DNA from: a virus
IMG/VR virus record: IMGVR_UViG_3300040781_000242
Location: 1-26,461 of that record
Length of the DNA: 26,461 nucleotides
Direction: 5' to 3' (one strand)
The position numbers and the translations under genes are program-made. Each line of letters opens with the position of its first letter. Within the stretch, counting starts at the first letter, position 1. The notes beneath the pieces were generated by a model. The model was not told where the DNA came from. It saw only the letters and a list, made by a program, of their open reading frames with translations, and made no database searches. Positions 14,315-22,962 of the stretch are shown here, piece by piece.

Positions 14315-15157
14315 TTAAAATCCTAGGTGTTTGCTTCTGACAAAGTTTAGGTCCCACGTTGAATAGTCAATGGGTATGTCTGCCTTGCCATACGGATGTT
14401 GTACTGGCTGGCACACTCTCCAATCAGGACCCCATTTTTGTGTCATGTACTCGATGTTTATCTGATTGATTGCATCCAGTTTGCCAGTGAGAGCAGGATC
14501 TGACTTCTTGGTTTGACTACCAGCATTTTCATTGTAGTAGTCACTTGCTTTAGCAAAACCGTGCCAGTAGTCGTTTTCAGTACCCACCATTTTCACAATG
14601 GGGCGATGGATCATGCGCATGATGTAATCAGCATCTTCGTTATATGCCGGGTAGGTGTTTTCATCAAACAGACCAAACTCTTGCACAATGATATCGCGTA
14701 TCATGAACAAGTCCCAAGCGCCAATGTTAAAGTCGCCTTCGTTAGGATGGATCATGCCCAGTTGTGGGTATTCTTCCATGAGATCATGCATTTCTTTCAG
14801 CAACCCTGGTCCAAACGCCACGTCATCGTTTGTGATCAACCAGTAAGGCGCGTTCATGTAACACTTGATGATCAAGTTCCATGCGCCACCACAACCAATG
14901 TTAGCTGGCATGTGTGTTACGGTCACCTTCTTGACATACTCGTGTTTGATGCTCTTGAGTGCATCCAGATCCGCATCAATAATACCACGCCCGTTGTTGT
15001 TGATAATCACAAACTCATCAACTGGATAATCCACACTCATTAGCAGTCGTGACACCCAATACGGGTTGTTGACAACCGCTGTGCCAATTACAGGGATACT
15101 CTTGCGAGGTTCTGCCTGCACTACTTCCTGTTCAGGAACATTTACTTCTTGGTCCAC
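14315..15157 (-). CDS. Family 2-type glycosyltransferase
   Basis: GT-A fold glycosyltransferase predicted to transfer a sugar from a nucleotide sugar. The 280-residue protein shows an N-terminal Rossmann-like start (IPVIGTAVVNNPYWVSRLL), NIGCGGAWN at 86-93, the metal-binding ITNDDVAFGPGLL (Asp111-Asp112), and a likely catalytic acidic pair in YPAYNEDADYIMR (Glu174-Asp175). The start is a GTG with GGGGAG upstream; the FkbM gene ends immediately before it. The target is unknown; fibre protein or host-surface glycan are the obvious candidates in this context. The remaining C-terminal 80 residues carry no recognised domain. Confidence 0.85.
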   Translation of the reverse strand: MDQEVNVPEQEVVQAEPRKSIPVIGTAVVNNPYWVSRLLMSVDYPVDEFVIINNNGRGIIDADLDALKSIKHEYVKKVTVTHMPANIGCGGAWNLIIKCYMNAPYWLITNDDVAFGPGLLKEMHDLMEEYPQLGMIHPNEGDFNIGAWDLFMIRDIIVQEFGLFDENTYPAYNEDADYIMRMIHRPIVKMVGTENDYWHGFAKASDYYNENAGSQTKKSDPALTGKLDAINQINIEYMTQKWGPDWRVCQPVQHPYGKADIPIDYSTWDLNFVRSKHLGF

Positions 15158-15158
15158 C

Positions 15159-16481
15159 TTATTCTCTCCCCATCATGTATGATTCGGCACTCTTGGTGTC
15201 ATCGTGCTTTTGCATTAGTTGTTCAATCGTTTCTGCGCTCACCAGATCAGGATGTACATACCAGTCCTCATAGGGGCGTGGTGAATCGTCTGGTGAAATG
15301 TTACCTGCTACCAACACATAACCATATGACTCCAGATACTTGCGGCTCTTGGCGCGATAAGAATCGTCTGGATCAGTATAATGATCATGCTCGTATGTGA
15401 TTGTGGCGAACTTGAATTCCTCGAAAGGAATGTTTAGCAGTATCTTGTATGTGGTTGCTGCTGGCTCACAGTCAAGTTGCAAGTAGTCAAATTCTCGCTC
15501 ACCATCAAAGATGCTGTCCAAGAAAGCAGTGTAGTTAACTCCAGTTGCATCACGGATAACGCAAGGATTGGCTCGTTGTGCGTTAAAGTTGTTTGCTAAT
15601 CCTTCGTCAAGTTCCAGGCTGATGCCTTTCCAAGCATACTCACGCTCTAACAGCACAGTGTTGTTTCCGTACTCTGCGTTACCTGCTCCCACTTCCACAT
15701 ACTTGCCTTCGCGCTTGCCGCCAGTTGCTGCCAACACAAACATATCCTGGTAGCTCTCGCTGAAGTTGCGGCGTATTAGTTTGGAGTTGTCAAACTTCAC
15801 ACGCAAGTCTTTATGCATGTTCTGCTGATAGCTCTGAATCTCTTTGGTGCAAAATGCGTTAAGCTGGATCAAGTTGGTTTTTACCAATTGCTTGAGGTTG
15901 GAATCCAACTCTGGCTGTGCCCAAAGTGCCAGGAACAGTTTACGAGATTCATCACACATACCACACCACCATGCTGCGGCGGCATGCTGTACGGCGATGC
16001 TATCTCTTCCGGGATAGTCCACATCAGTTCGCAAAAGCTCAAGCTCTCCAGCAGCAAAGCTATCAGCAGCACGTAGACCCAAGGTGGCCCATGTGTAGCT
16101 GTCAAACCAGTTACCGTCACCACCTTCGTTACTGGTGATCTTGCCCAGCATGTAATATGCTTCAGGACGTTCTGGGCGCAATGCTATTGCATGTTGCAGC
16201 ATGCCTTTAACGCTAAACTTGCGAATGCCTTGTGCGTCAAAACACATGGCTGCGCGGATCATGCACTCGTACTGCCACAATGTGTCGTCCTCAATGCGCT
16301 CTACTGTGCGAATGTAAAAGCCCACTGCTGGCGCATGTTGGCCATTCTCATGATACCACAATGCCAACTTCCAGTTTAGTTCTGGGTCTGCAGGTGTTTG
16401 AATGTAAGCCTGTAGCAGGCCGTCAAACTCTTCCAGGTCAAATTGTTCTAGTTCGTCTGCTATATTAAGATATTGATTCAT
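15159..16481 (-). CDS. TPR-like repeat plus FkbM-type methyltransferase
   Basis: The 440-residue protein has an N-terminal helical region (about 1-225) with TPR-like patterns (LNWKLALWYHENGQHAPAVGF, PEAYYMLGKI). A C-terminal SAM-dependent methyltransferase domain of the FkbM type follows. Motif I is KYVEVGAGNAEYGNNT (260-275), the acidic SLELDE (288-293) follows, and FDYLQLDCEP (331-340) is the FkbM-like post-motif. FkbM enzymes usually O-methylate sugars or small molecules. The start overlaps the end of the propeller-protein gene by 17 nt; the GT2 gene follows directly. TPR plus FkbM fusions are common in surface-glycan loci, which supports a carbohydrate role. Confidence 0.82.
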   Translation of the reverse strand: MNQYLNIADELEQFDLEEFDGLLQAYIQTPADPELNWKLALWYHENGQHAPAVGFYIRTVERIEDDTLWQYECMIRAAMCFDAQGIRKFSVKGMLQHAIALRPERPEAYYMLGKITSNEGGDGNWFDSYTWATLGLRAADSFAAGELELLRTDVDYPGRDSIAVQHAAAAWWCGMCDESRKLFLALWAQPELDSNLKQLVKTNLIQLNAFCTKEIQSYQQNMHKDLRVKFDNSKLIRRNFSESYQDMFVLAATGGKREGKYVEVGAGNAEYGNNTVLLEREYAWKGISLELDEGLANNFNAQRANPCVIRDATGVNYTAFLDSIFDGEREFDYLQLDCEPAATTYKILLNIPFEEFKFATITYEHDHYTDPDDSYRAKSRKYLESYGYVLVAGNISPDDSPRPYEDWYVHPDLVSAETIEQLMQKHDDTKSAESYMMGRE

Positions 16482-17454
16482 CGATATAATCCATTAGTGT
16501 GTTTTGGGCCACTCTCATCACAAATGCAGCGTTATCCTGGAAGCCAAATGTCAACAAAACGTCGTCACCCTGCATGCACATTCCCACGCTGAACTCCACA
16601 TCTCCATCCAGGATGCTGAAGTCTGGTGTGTACTTGACCAGGTTCCAGTCATTGTCCCAGATCAAGAAGCGGTGTCGGTAAATGGCATCTTTGCGACCCA
16701 CTTCACTGTGGAACAAAGCAACTTCGTGTGTCATGGTGATACGATGGTTTTCATCCAAGCGTATTACTTGTGAGCCGCCGCGCTGATCGTTGGGCAAATA
16801 AATGGGCTTGCCCAGGAACACAGTTTCGCTTGTCTTTTCAACTGGGTCTACTTTGACAATCTCTACTGGGTTACACCATTTGACAAAACAGTAAGGCATG
16901 TCATCAATAGGCATCCAGTTCTTTTCGCAAAAGCTGTCAGGGTCGTTTGGTGGTGGGATGCGGAAGCGGCTTACTTCCTTGATCACTGCACCATCTTCCA
17001 CAATCTCACAAAGCTCCATGCGGCCTTCGCCGTTTGGCTTGAGATCACGTCGCACACCTGTGGTGTACAGTTTGCCATCGCCCCAGTCAATCAATCTGGC
17101 ATCTTCCAATCCCACAAAATCCCACTTCTCCTGCTCAGGGAAGTTAGTGGTATCAATCTTGTGTAGTTTGGTGATGTTTAGATCGTCGTCCAGTTCGCCA
17201 TACCAGTTCCAGGTACGCAAATGCATATCGTTCTCTGGGTGCAAATATGTTAATGGACCGAAAGGATGCTGAAACAGTTTCTTTTCTGAATGATAGAAGG
17301 TGTAGTTCACCTGCCGTATGTTAATCAGTATCTTGCCGTTGCGATTGTAGATACTGGGATTCATCAGGCCTGTACCGCCCGTGTGTTTGCCTGGGATTAG
17401 CAAGGGCTTGATTACTGCTCCTCGATCCACCGCGTACTTCGCAAAGTTTTCCAT
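16465..17454 (-). CDS. GH130-like five-bladed beta-propeller protein
   Basis: The 329-residue protein shows the repeated strand pattern and the GLEDARL motif (115-121, followed by WGDGKLYTTGVRRD) typical of the GH130 mannoside phosphorylase/hydrolase family and its relatives. It also has MNPSIYNRNGKILINIR near the N-terminus. GH130 enzymes phosphorolyse or hydrolyse mannosides. Whether this protein is catalytic cannot be judged from motifs alone; phage members may be sugar-binding or transferase-like. It is the first gene of the six-gene operon, and a short intergenic segment with a hairpin separates it from the upstream fibre gene. No strong Shine-Dalgarno is visible before its ATG. Confidence 0.68.
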   Translation of the reverse strand: MENFAKYAVDRGAVIKPLLIPGKHTGGTGLMNPSIYNRNGKILINIRQVNYTFYHSEKKLFQHPFGPLTYLHPENDMHLRTWNWYGELDDDLNITKLHKIDTTNFPEQEKWDFVGLEDARLIDWGDGKLYTTGVRRDLKPNGEGRMELCEIVEDGAVIKEVSRFRIPPPNDPDSFCEKNWMPIDDMPYCFVKWCNPVEIVKVDPVEKTSETVFLGKPIYLPNDQRGGSQVIRLDENHRITMTHEVALFHSEVGRKDAIYRHRFLIWDNDWNLVKYTPDFSILDGDVEFSVGMCMQGDDVLLTFGFQDNAAFVMRVAQNTLMDYIDESIS

Positions 17455-17498
17455 GTGTGTGTCGCCAATATGTTGTGTTTGTGTACTACTATATATCT

Positions 17499-17517
17499 AG
17501 ACTGGCAGAGCCAGTCT
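17499..17517 (-). terminator. Hairpin after fibre gene, possible transcription attenuator
   Basis: A perfect 8-bp stem AGACTGGC/GCCAGTCT with a 3-nt loop lies 12 nt downstream of the first fibre gene's stop codon. There is no T tract after it on the minus strand (AGATATATAG follows), so it is not a classic rho-independent terminator. It could protect the 3' end of the long fibre mRNA or partly separate it from the downstream operon. Confidence 0.45.
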
Positions 17518-17529
17518 GAATATTTTAGG

Positions 17530-20500
17530 TTACATCAGGGTGACTATGACTTCAATAACGGTGGACCCCGCAACGTCTGTAGATTCAATTGCCTTGCCCA
17601 GAATACGTCCTGGTGCAGCAAAGTTATTGACCGCAGCGTGACCAGCAATACCTGAACTCACCAATATATCGCCCTGAGTTACTGGCCCGATTACTTTGCA
17701 TGGTACGCGGCCTGCTAGTGCCAAGTATGGGTGCGTTTCATCATCACCAGCCTTCTTGTTCATCATGAACGCAGGTTCTGTGGATATAACCCCAGCAAGT
17801 CTATGGTCGTTTGCGATGGTACTCTGGGTTATTTCGGCATTGCCCCCAAATACCACCACTGTGCCTTTTTCAACTGGTGCATCAATTTCATAACGCTCCG
17901 CCAAGTCAGCAAAGGTTGCTGTTGTGGCTTCACCATCAAACAGATTGGCATGCACAGTGTCCCAGTTAAGCGTGGCTGATCCAATATCTTGAGTATTATT
18001 TGCAGCTGGTAACAAGTCACCACCAGCATTGACTCTCAATAGACTGGTTGACTCAAGCGTGGTTCCGTTATAACGCAACGTCTGAGTATCTGTTCCGCCC
18101 GGGTTGGGCCCTTCGACACCCTGAATACCTTGACGTCCTTGAGTGCCTTGTGTACCAGTTGTGCCTTGTGTACCAGTTGTACCTTGTGTACCAGTTGTAC
18201 CTTGACTACCAGTTGTTCCCTGAATACCTTGTACGCCTTGCTGGCCAGTTGTGCCTTGGCGACCTTGGGTTCCTTGACTACCAGTCGTACCCTGTCGTCC
18301 TTGTGTGCCCTGGCTGCCAGTTGTACCTTGACTACCAGTTGTTCCCTGGATACCTTGTACGCCTTGTGTACCGGTTGTACCTTGGCGACCTTGGGTTCCT
18401 TGACTACCAGTCGTACCCTGTCGTCCTTGTGTTCCCTGGCTGCCAGTTGTGCCCTGTTGTCCAGTTGTGCCCTGGATGCCCTGAACACCTTGTTGTCCAG
18501 TTGTACCTTGGCTACCAGTTGTGCCTTGTCGTCCCTGTGTACCTTGTGTGCCTTGTGTACCAGTTGTGCCCTGGATGCCCTGAACACCTTGTTGTCCAGT
18601 TGTACCTTGTTGTCCAGTTGTACCTTGTTGTCCAGTCGTACCTTGTTGTCCAGTCGTACCTTGAATACCTTGAACACCTTGTAGACCTTGTTGACCGAAT
18701 GTTCCCTGAGTACCTTGTGTACCAGTTGTACCTTGTTGTCCAGTTGTGCCTTGTTGTCCAGTCGTACCTTGTGTACCTTGCTGTCCAGTTGTACCTTGTT
18801 GTCCAGTCGCTCCCTGGATACCTTGAACACCCTGTTGTCCAGTCGTGCCTTGCTGTCCAGTTGTACCTTGTTGTCCTGTTGTACCTTGTGTACCTTGTTG
18901 GCCAGTTGTACCTTGTTGGCCAGTTGTACCTTGTGTACCTTGTTGACCAGTTGTACCTTGTTGGCCAGTTGTACCCTGGATGCCTTGTACACCCTGTAGT
19001 CCACCACCACCGTTAAATCCGCTGATGCCCTGGATACCTTGCGTTCCCTGTGTGCCTTGGCTTGCTTGTGTTCCTTGCAGACCTTGAGTACCCAAAATAC
19101 CTTGCAGGCCCTGTCCACCAAATATACCTTGGATACCTTGAGTACCTTGAGTACCTTGAGTACCTTGTTGACCGGTGTTGCCTTGGGTTCCTTGGGTTCC
19201 TTGCTGGCCAGTAGTGCCTTGGAGTCCTTGAATACCTTGTGAACCCAAAGTACCATCAATACCCTGAACGCCTTGAACTCCTTGTTGGCCAGTTGTTCCT
19301 TGCGCGCCTTGTAGACCCTGGGTTCCTTGGGTTCCTTGTTGACCGGTGTTGCCTTGGGTTCCTTGGGTTCCTTGCTGGCCAGTAGTGCCTTGGAGTCCTT
19401 GAATACCTTGTGAACCCAATGTACCATCAATACCCTGAACGCCTTGAACGCCCTGTGTACCTTGTGTACCTTGGGTTCCTTGTGTGCCTTGCGTTCCCTG
19501 TGTGCCTTGCGTTCCTTGCTGCCCAGTTGTGCCTTGCGTTCCTTGGAGTCCTTGGATACCTTGTGAACCCAAAGTACCATCAATACCCTGAACGCCTTGT
19601 TGGCCTGTTGTTCCTTGTGACGCTTGGGTGCCTTGAAGGCCTTGGATACCTTGAACACCTTGTATACCATCAGTACCTTGTGTTCCCGATATTCCCTGGA
19701 TACCTGGATCGCCTTCTGTTCCCTGGGTTCCTTGTGCACCCTGGGTTCCATCAAGACCGATTGTTCCCTGGCTGCCTATAATACCCTGGCGGCCTTGTGT
19801 TCCTTGTTGTCCGAACGTGCCCTGAGTACCGGTTTGCCCTTGGATACCTTGACTAGCCTGCGTTCCTTGTAGTCCCTGTGTTCCCTGAATGCCTTGAACA
19901 CCTTGTGTTCCCTGAGTTCCTTGACGACCTTGTAGGCCTTGTGTGCCCTGGATGCCCTGAGTACCTTGACGACCTTGAGTACCTTGAGTACCTTGCTGGC
20001 CCAGAGTACCCTGACTACCAGTTGTGCCTTGTGTACCAGTCTCGCCTTGTATTCCCTGAGTGCCCTGGGTACCTTGTGTGCCCTGCTGGCCCAGAGTACC
20101 CTGGCTACCAGTTGTGCCTTGAGGACCAGTATCACCTTGAATGCCTTGCTGGCCCTGGATACCTTGTTGACCCTGGGTTCCTTGAGTGCCTTGAGTACCT
20201 TGTTGGCCAGTTGTGCCTTGTAGTCCCTGGAAACCAGTAGAACCCTGAAGTCCTTGTTGACCAGTTGTGCCTTGTCGTCCTTGAGCTCCTTGTGTACCTT
20301 GTTGTCCGAATGTACCTTGTGTTCCCTGAATACCTTGCGTACCTTGTGTACCCTGGCGTCCTTGTGTGCCTTGTGCACCAGTGTCGCCCTGAATACCTTG
20401 TGTACCAGTATTTCCCTGAAGTCCTTGAGTGCCTTGTGTTCCTTGCAGGCCCTGTGTGCCTTGTTGGCCTGTTGTACCCTGACGACCTTGACTTCCCTGA

Positions 20501-21864
20501 GTGCCTTGTAATCCCTGAGTGCCTTGTAATCCCTGAGTACCTTGCAGACCTTGGATGCCCTGTCGTCCTTGGCGTCCTTGCAGGCCCTGTGTGCCTTGCA
20601 GACCTTGACGACCCTGTGATCCCTGGGTGCCTTGTGTGCCCTGCTGGCCCTGTGATCCTTGTAGTCCTTGTGTTCCTTGCAGTCCTTGAGTACCTTGTGT
20701 TCCCTGAGTACCTTGAGTACCTTGCTGTCCAGTTGTACCCTGACGACCTTGAGTGCCTTGTGTTCCCTGCAAGCCTTGTGTACCAGTATCTCCTTGGATA
20801 CCTTGTTGCCCTTGAGTGCCTTGCAGGCCTTGTGTGCCCTGGCTTCCTTGTGTACCAGTCTCACCTTGGATTCCCTGAGTACCTTGTGTTCCCTGAGTAC
20901 CTTGTGTACCTTGGAGTCCTTGCTGACCCTGCAGACCTTGTTGACCAAATGTTCCCTGAGTACCTTGAGTACCTTGTTGTCCAGTTGTTCCCTGTCGTCC
21001 TTGGCTGCCCTGAGTACCTTGGATACCCTGTGCTGCCTGTGTTCCCTGACGTCCTTGTGTGCCTTGGGTACCTTGAATTCCTTGTGTACCTTGTAGACCT
21101 TGTTGACCAAATGTTCCCTGAGTACCTTGAGTACCTTGTTGTCCTGTTGTTCCCTGTCGTCCTTGGCTGCCTTGAATACCGGTATCGCCCTGTATGCCCT
21201 GGGTGCCTTGCAGACCCTGGGTACCTTGTTGTCCGTTTGTTCCTTGAGTACCAGTGTTACCCTGGGTTCCTTGAGTACCTTGTGTCCCCTGGCTTCCTTG
21301 TAGACCTTGCGTTCCTTGTATGCCCTGGATGCCTTGCACACCTTGAGTGCCCTGGATGCCTTGAATGCCCTGGGTACCTTGTGTACCTTGACGACCCTGT
21401 GTACCTTGCTGGCCTTGTATTCCTTGTGACGCTTGAGTTCCTTGAAGTCCTTGTGTTCCTTGGATACCCTGCAGGCCTTGTATTCCCTGGTTTCCTTGTG
21501 TGCCTTGGCTACCGGTTGTACCTTGGCGTCCTTGGCTACCCTGGATGCCTTGGTTACCTTGTATGCCCACAGAGCCTTGAGTACCAACTGTTCCTTGTCG
21601 TCCTTGTGTGCCTTGGGTTCCTTGTGTACCTTGAGTGCCTTGTAGTCCTTGGATACCCTGAATGCCCTGGGTTCCTTGTGGGCCTTGGAGACCCTGCTGT
21701 CCTTGTACGCCTTGCTGACCTTGAATGCCTTGAGTGCCTTGTGGGCCCTGAGGACCAATCAGACCCTGCACACCCTGTCCGCCGCCACCCTGGATTCCCT
21801 GGATACCTTGAATACCCTGGTTACCCACGTAGGTGTTATTTAGAAAGTCACTTAAATTAGACAT
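17530..21864 (-). CDS. Giant collagen-like tail fibre protein (Gly-X-Gln repeats)
   Basis: The 1444-residue protein has a short N-terminus (MSNLSDFLNNTYVG), then about 410 Gly-X-Y triplets to residue 1252, then a 192-residue globular C-terminus. In most triplets Y is Gln and X is Thr, Ile, Leu, Val or Arg; Pro and Lys are almost absent. The C-terminus (NNTQDIGSATLNWDTVHANLF, FADLAERYEIDAPVEKGTVVVFGG, GRVPCKVIGPVTQGDILV) is of a kind I recognise from tail fibre and structural proteins of marine T4-like phages. The repeats should form a long trimeric stalk. The ATG lies 23 nt after a GATAAATA octamer, with only a weak ribosome site. One triplet-phase break occurs near residue 30 (GGGGQGV). Confidence 0.85.
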   Translation of the reverse strand: MSNLSDFLNNTYVGNQGIQGIQGIQGGGGQGVQGLIGPQGPQGTQGIQGQQGVQGQQGLQGPQGTQGIQGIQGLQGTQGTQGTQGTQGRQGTVGTQGSVGIQGNQGIQGSQGRQGTTGSQGTQGNQGIQGLQGIQGTQGLQGTQASQGIQGQQGTQGRQGTQGTQGIQGIQGTQGVQGIQGIQGTQGLQGSQGTQGTQGTQGNTGTQGTNGQQGTQGLQGTQGIQGDTGIQGSQGRQGTTGQQGTQGTQGTFGQQGLQGTQGIQGTQGTQGRQGTQAAQGIQGTQGSQGRQGTTGQQGTQGTQGTFGQQGLQGQQGLQGTQGTQGTQGTQGIQGETGTQGSQGTQGLQGTQGQQGIQGDTGTQGLQGTQGTQGRQGTTGQQGTQGTQGTQGTQGLQGTQGLQGSQGQQGTQGTQGSQGRQGLQGTQGLQGRQGRQGIQGLQGTQGLQGTQGLQGTQGSQGRQGTTGQQGTQGLQGTQGTQGLQGNTGTQGIQGDTGAQGTQGRQGTQGTQGIQGTQGTFGQQGTQGAQGRQGTTGQQGLQGSTGFQGLQGTTGQQGTQGTQGTQGQQGIQGQQGIQGDTGPQGTTGSQGTLGQQGTQGTQGTQGIQGETGTQGTTGSQGTLGQQGTQGTQGRQGTQGIQGTQGLQGRQGTQGTQGVQGIQGTQGLQGTQASQGIQGQTGTQGTFGQQGTQGRQGIIGSQGTIGLDGTQGAQGTQGTEGDPGIQGISGTQGTDGIQGVQGIQGLQGTQASQGTTGQQGVQGIDGTLGSQGIQGLQGTQGTTGQQGTQGTQGTQGTQGTQGTQGTQGVQGVQGIDGTLGSQGIQGLQGTTGQQGTQGTQGNTGQQGTQGTQGLQGAQGTTGQQGVQGVQGIDGTLGSQGIQGLQGTTGQQGTQGTQGNTGQQGTQGTQGTQGIQGIFGGQGLQGILGTQGLQGTQASQGTQGTQGIQGISGFNGGGGLQGVQGIQGTTGQQGTTGQQGTQGTTGQQGTTGQQGTQGTTGQQGTTGQQGTTGQQGVQGIQGATGQQGTTGQQGTQGTTGQQGTTGQQGTTGTQGTQGTFGQQGLQGVQGIQGTTGQQGTTGQQGTTGQQGTTGQQGVQGIQGTTGTQGTQGTQGRQGTTGSQGTTGQQGVQGIQGTTGQQGTTGSQGTQGRQGTTGSQGTQGRQGTTGTQGVQGIQGTTGSQGTTGSQGTQGRQGTTGSQGTQGRQGTTGQQGVQGIQGTTGSQGTTGTQGTTGTQGTTGTQGTQGRQGIQGVEGPNPGGTDTQTLRYNGTTLESTSLLRVNAGGDLLPAANNTQDIGSATLNWDTVHANLFDGEATTATFADLAERYEIDAPVEKGTVVVFGGNAEITQSTIANDHRLAGVISTEPAFMMNKKAGDDETHPYLALAGRVPCKVIGPVTQGDILVSSGIAGHAAVNNFAAPGRILGKAIESTDVAGSTVIEVIVTLM
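18110..21825 (-). repeat. 9-bp-period Gly-X-Y coding repeat of fibre 1
   Basis: About 3.7 kb of degenerate 9-bp units (plus strand CCTTGnGTn-like), encoding Gly-X-Gln. The repeat has few stop codons in any frame, so long spurious reading frames appear on both strands. It contains longer internal duplications, for example 19163-19278 against 19334-19449. Confidence 0.9.
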
Positions 21865-21887
21865 ACATTATAATTCTCTATTTCCTC

Positions 21888-21895
21888 TATTTATC
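21888..21895 (-). promoter_or_regulatory. Late promoter octamer GATAAATA before fibre 1
   Basis: On the minus strand GATAAATA lies in the 40-nt gap between the 164-residue gene and the fibre 1 ATG, 23 nt upstream of the ATG. This gives the fibre its own late transcript with a normal-length leader. Confidence 0.6.
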
Positions 21896-21904
21896 CTTTA
21901 GAAA

Positions 21905-22399
21905 CTACGCGGCGGTATAGTTAATGCGGCACCGTAATGCATTAAATGTATCGACTCTGTTGAGTTCCACGTTGGGGTTTACTATGCGCAATTCAACTCC
22001 AAAAGCGGGTATACGCACATCATACGGTGTAGGGGTGAGACCCCACAGTTCAAACAACCCACCGCGTGTTGCCACACTCAAAAGATCATTTGCTGGAAAC
22101 GGACTGCTTACTGTTCCAGCGTGTATCCAAACTGACAGTGTGTCATCACCTATTGGGTCGAGTATCTCTACTTCGATTCCGTCTACACTTACAGCGTCTA
22201 CAGGAACACCGCCCGCAGTGTCAAATCCAAAACCAGTCCAACGACGTCGGTCTGTTGCGCCACCAAACTTTACCAAGGTTCCAGTTGATACCAGATTGAT
22301 ATCATCTGCATAGGCGTTTTCAGGGTTAACCCATCGTGTTTCGCCGTTGGCAAAATACATTTCACTAGCCGTAGGGTATTTCCAATCAGTCCATGTCAT
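21905..22399 (-). CDS. Unknown 164-aa probable virion protein
   Basis: A beta-rich protein (MTWTDWKYPTASEMYFANG..., GTLVKFGGATDRRRWTGFGFD, DTLSVWIHAGT) without a recognised motif. Its small size, high Trp/Gly content and position between two fibre genes suggest a fibre-associated or adapter protein, possibly a jelly-roll, but nothing proves it. The start overlaps the stop of the upstream 188-residue gene by 4 nt (ATGA). A late promoter for fibre 1 follows its stop. Confidence 0.7.
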   Translation of the reverse strand: MTWTDWKYPTASEMYFANGETRWVNPENAYADDINLVSTGTLVKFGGATDRRRWTGFGFDTAGGVPVDAVSVDGIEVEILDPIGDDTLSVWIHAGTVSSPFPANDLLSVATRGGLFELWGLTPTPYDVRIPAFGVELRIVNPNVELNRVDTFNALRCRINYTAA

Positions 22400-22962
22400 C
22401 CGTAAAGTGCCGTCCAGTCTCGTTGTTGGCTTGCTTCTGCGTATCCTTCTAAAGGAAAGGAAAACAAGAAGCCAGGTATATAGTTTGCATCCACTGTGGT
22501 CTGAACTCCTGCTGGCAGGGTGTTACCAAACAAGTACTTACACATGGTTGCCGTGCGCGAATTTTCCGCGCAAATGTTCAAAATTTCCATTTGTACATCT
22601 GCGTTGCATCTGATGTACAATTCATGATGTGCGATTGCCCAACTAAATGTGGCTGCCATTCTGGGGAATGGCTCCCGTAGTTCCAAACATTCGCTAACGA
22701 TAATAGTGTTGCTGGGCACATCGGCATTGTCCATCATGACTTCACACACAGTGAGCCAGTGGCAAGGAGGAGCAATATTGGATATAAGTCCTTCAGCGTT
22801 GGCTGTCTGATATAAATCCATCATGACATTCCATGCGCCATCATCCATGCCCCACTTGTGTCCTGGAGTATAGCCGGTATCATATGACAAGTACTCAGCC
22901 TTGTGATCCAAGTTCATGGCTTCACCGGCTATCTCATACCAATTTAAACTTATGTTAGCCAT
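22396..22962 (-). CDS. Unknown 188-aa probable virion protein
   Basis: The protein ([21 protein letters not shown]...) contains several Cys and aromatic residues and no recognised domain. The frame is open 7 codons further upstream, but the ATG at 22960-22962 overlaps the stop of fibre 2 as TAATG, so that start is preferred. It is translationally coupled at both ends (TAATG in, ATGA out), implying production in step with fibre 2. A fibre-tip or assembly role is plausible by context only. Confidence 0.7.
   Translation of the reverse strand: MANISLNWYEIAGEAMNLDHKAEYLSYDTGYTPGHKWGMDDGAWNVMMDLYQTANAEGLISNIAPPCHWLTVCEVMMDNADVPSNTIIVSECLELREPFPRMAATFSWAIAHHELYIRCNADVQMEILNICAENSRTATMCKYLFGNTLPAGVQTTVDANYIPGFLFSFPLEGYAEASQQRDWTALYG

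Noticed and set aside
18036-21860. Long open frames in other frames and on the opposite strand of fibre 1 (up to 660 residues)
   Set aside because: They follow the 9-bp repeat and give low-complexity Lys/His/Val or Leu/Cys/Pro/Tyr strings. The repeat simply lacks stop codons in several frames; no ribosome sites or domains support them.
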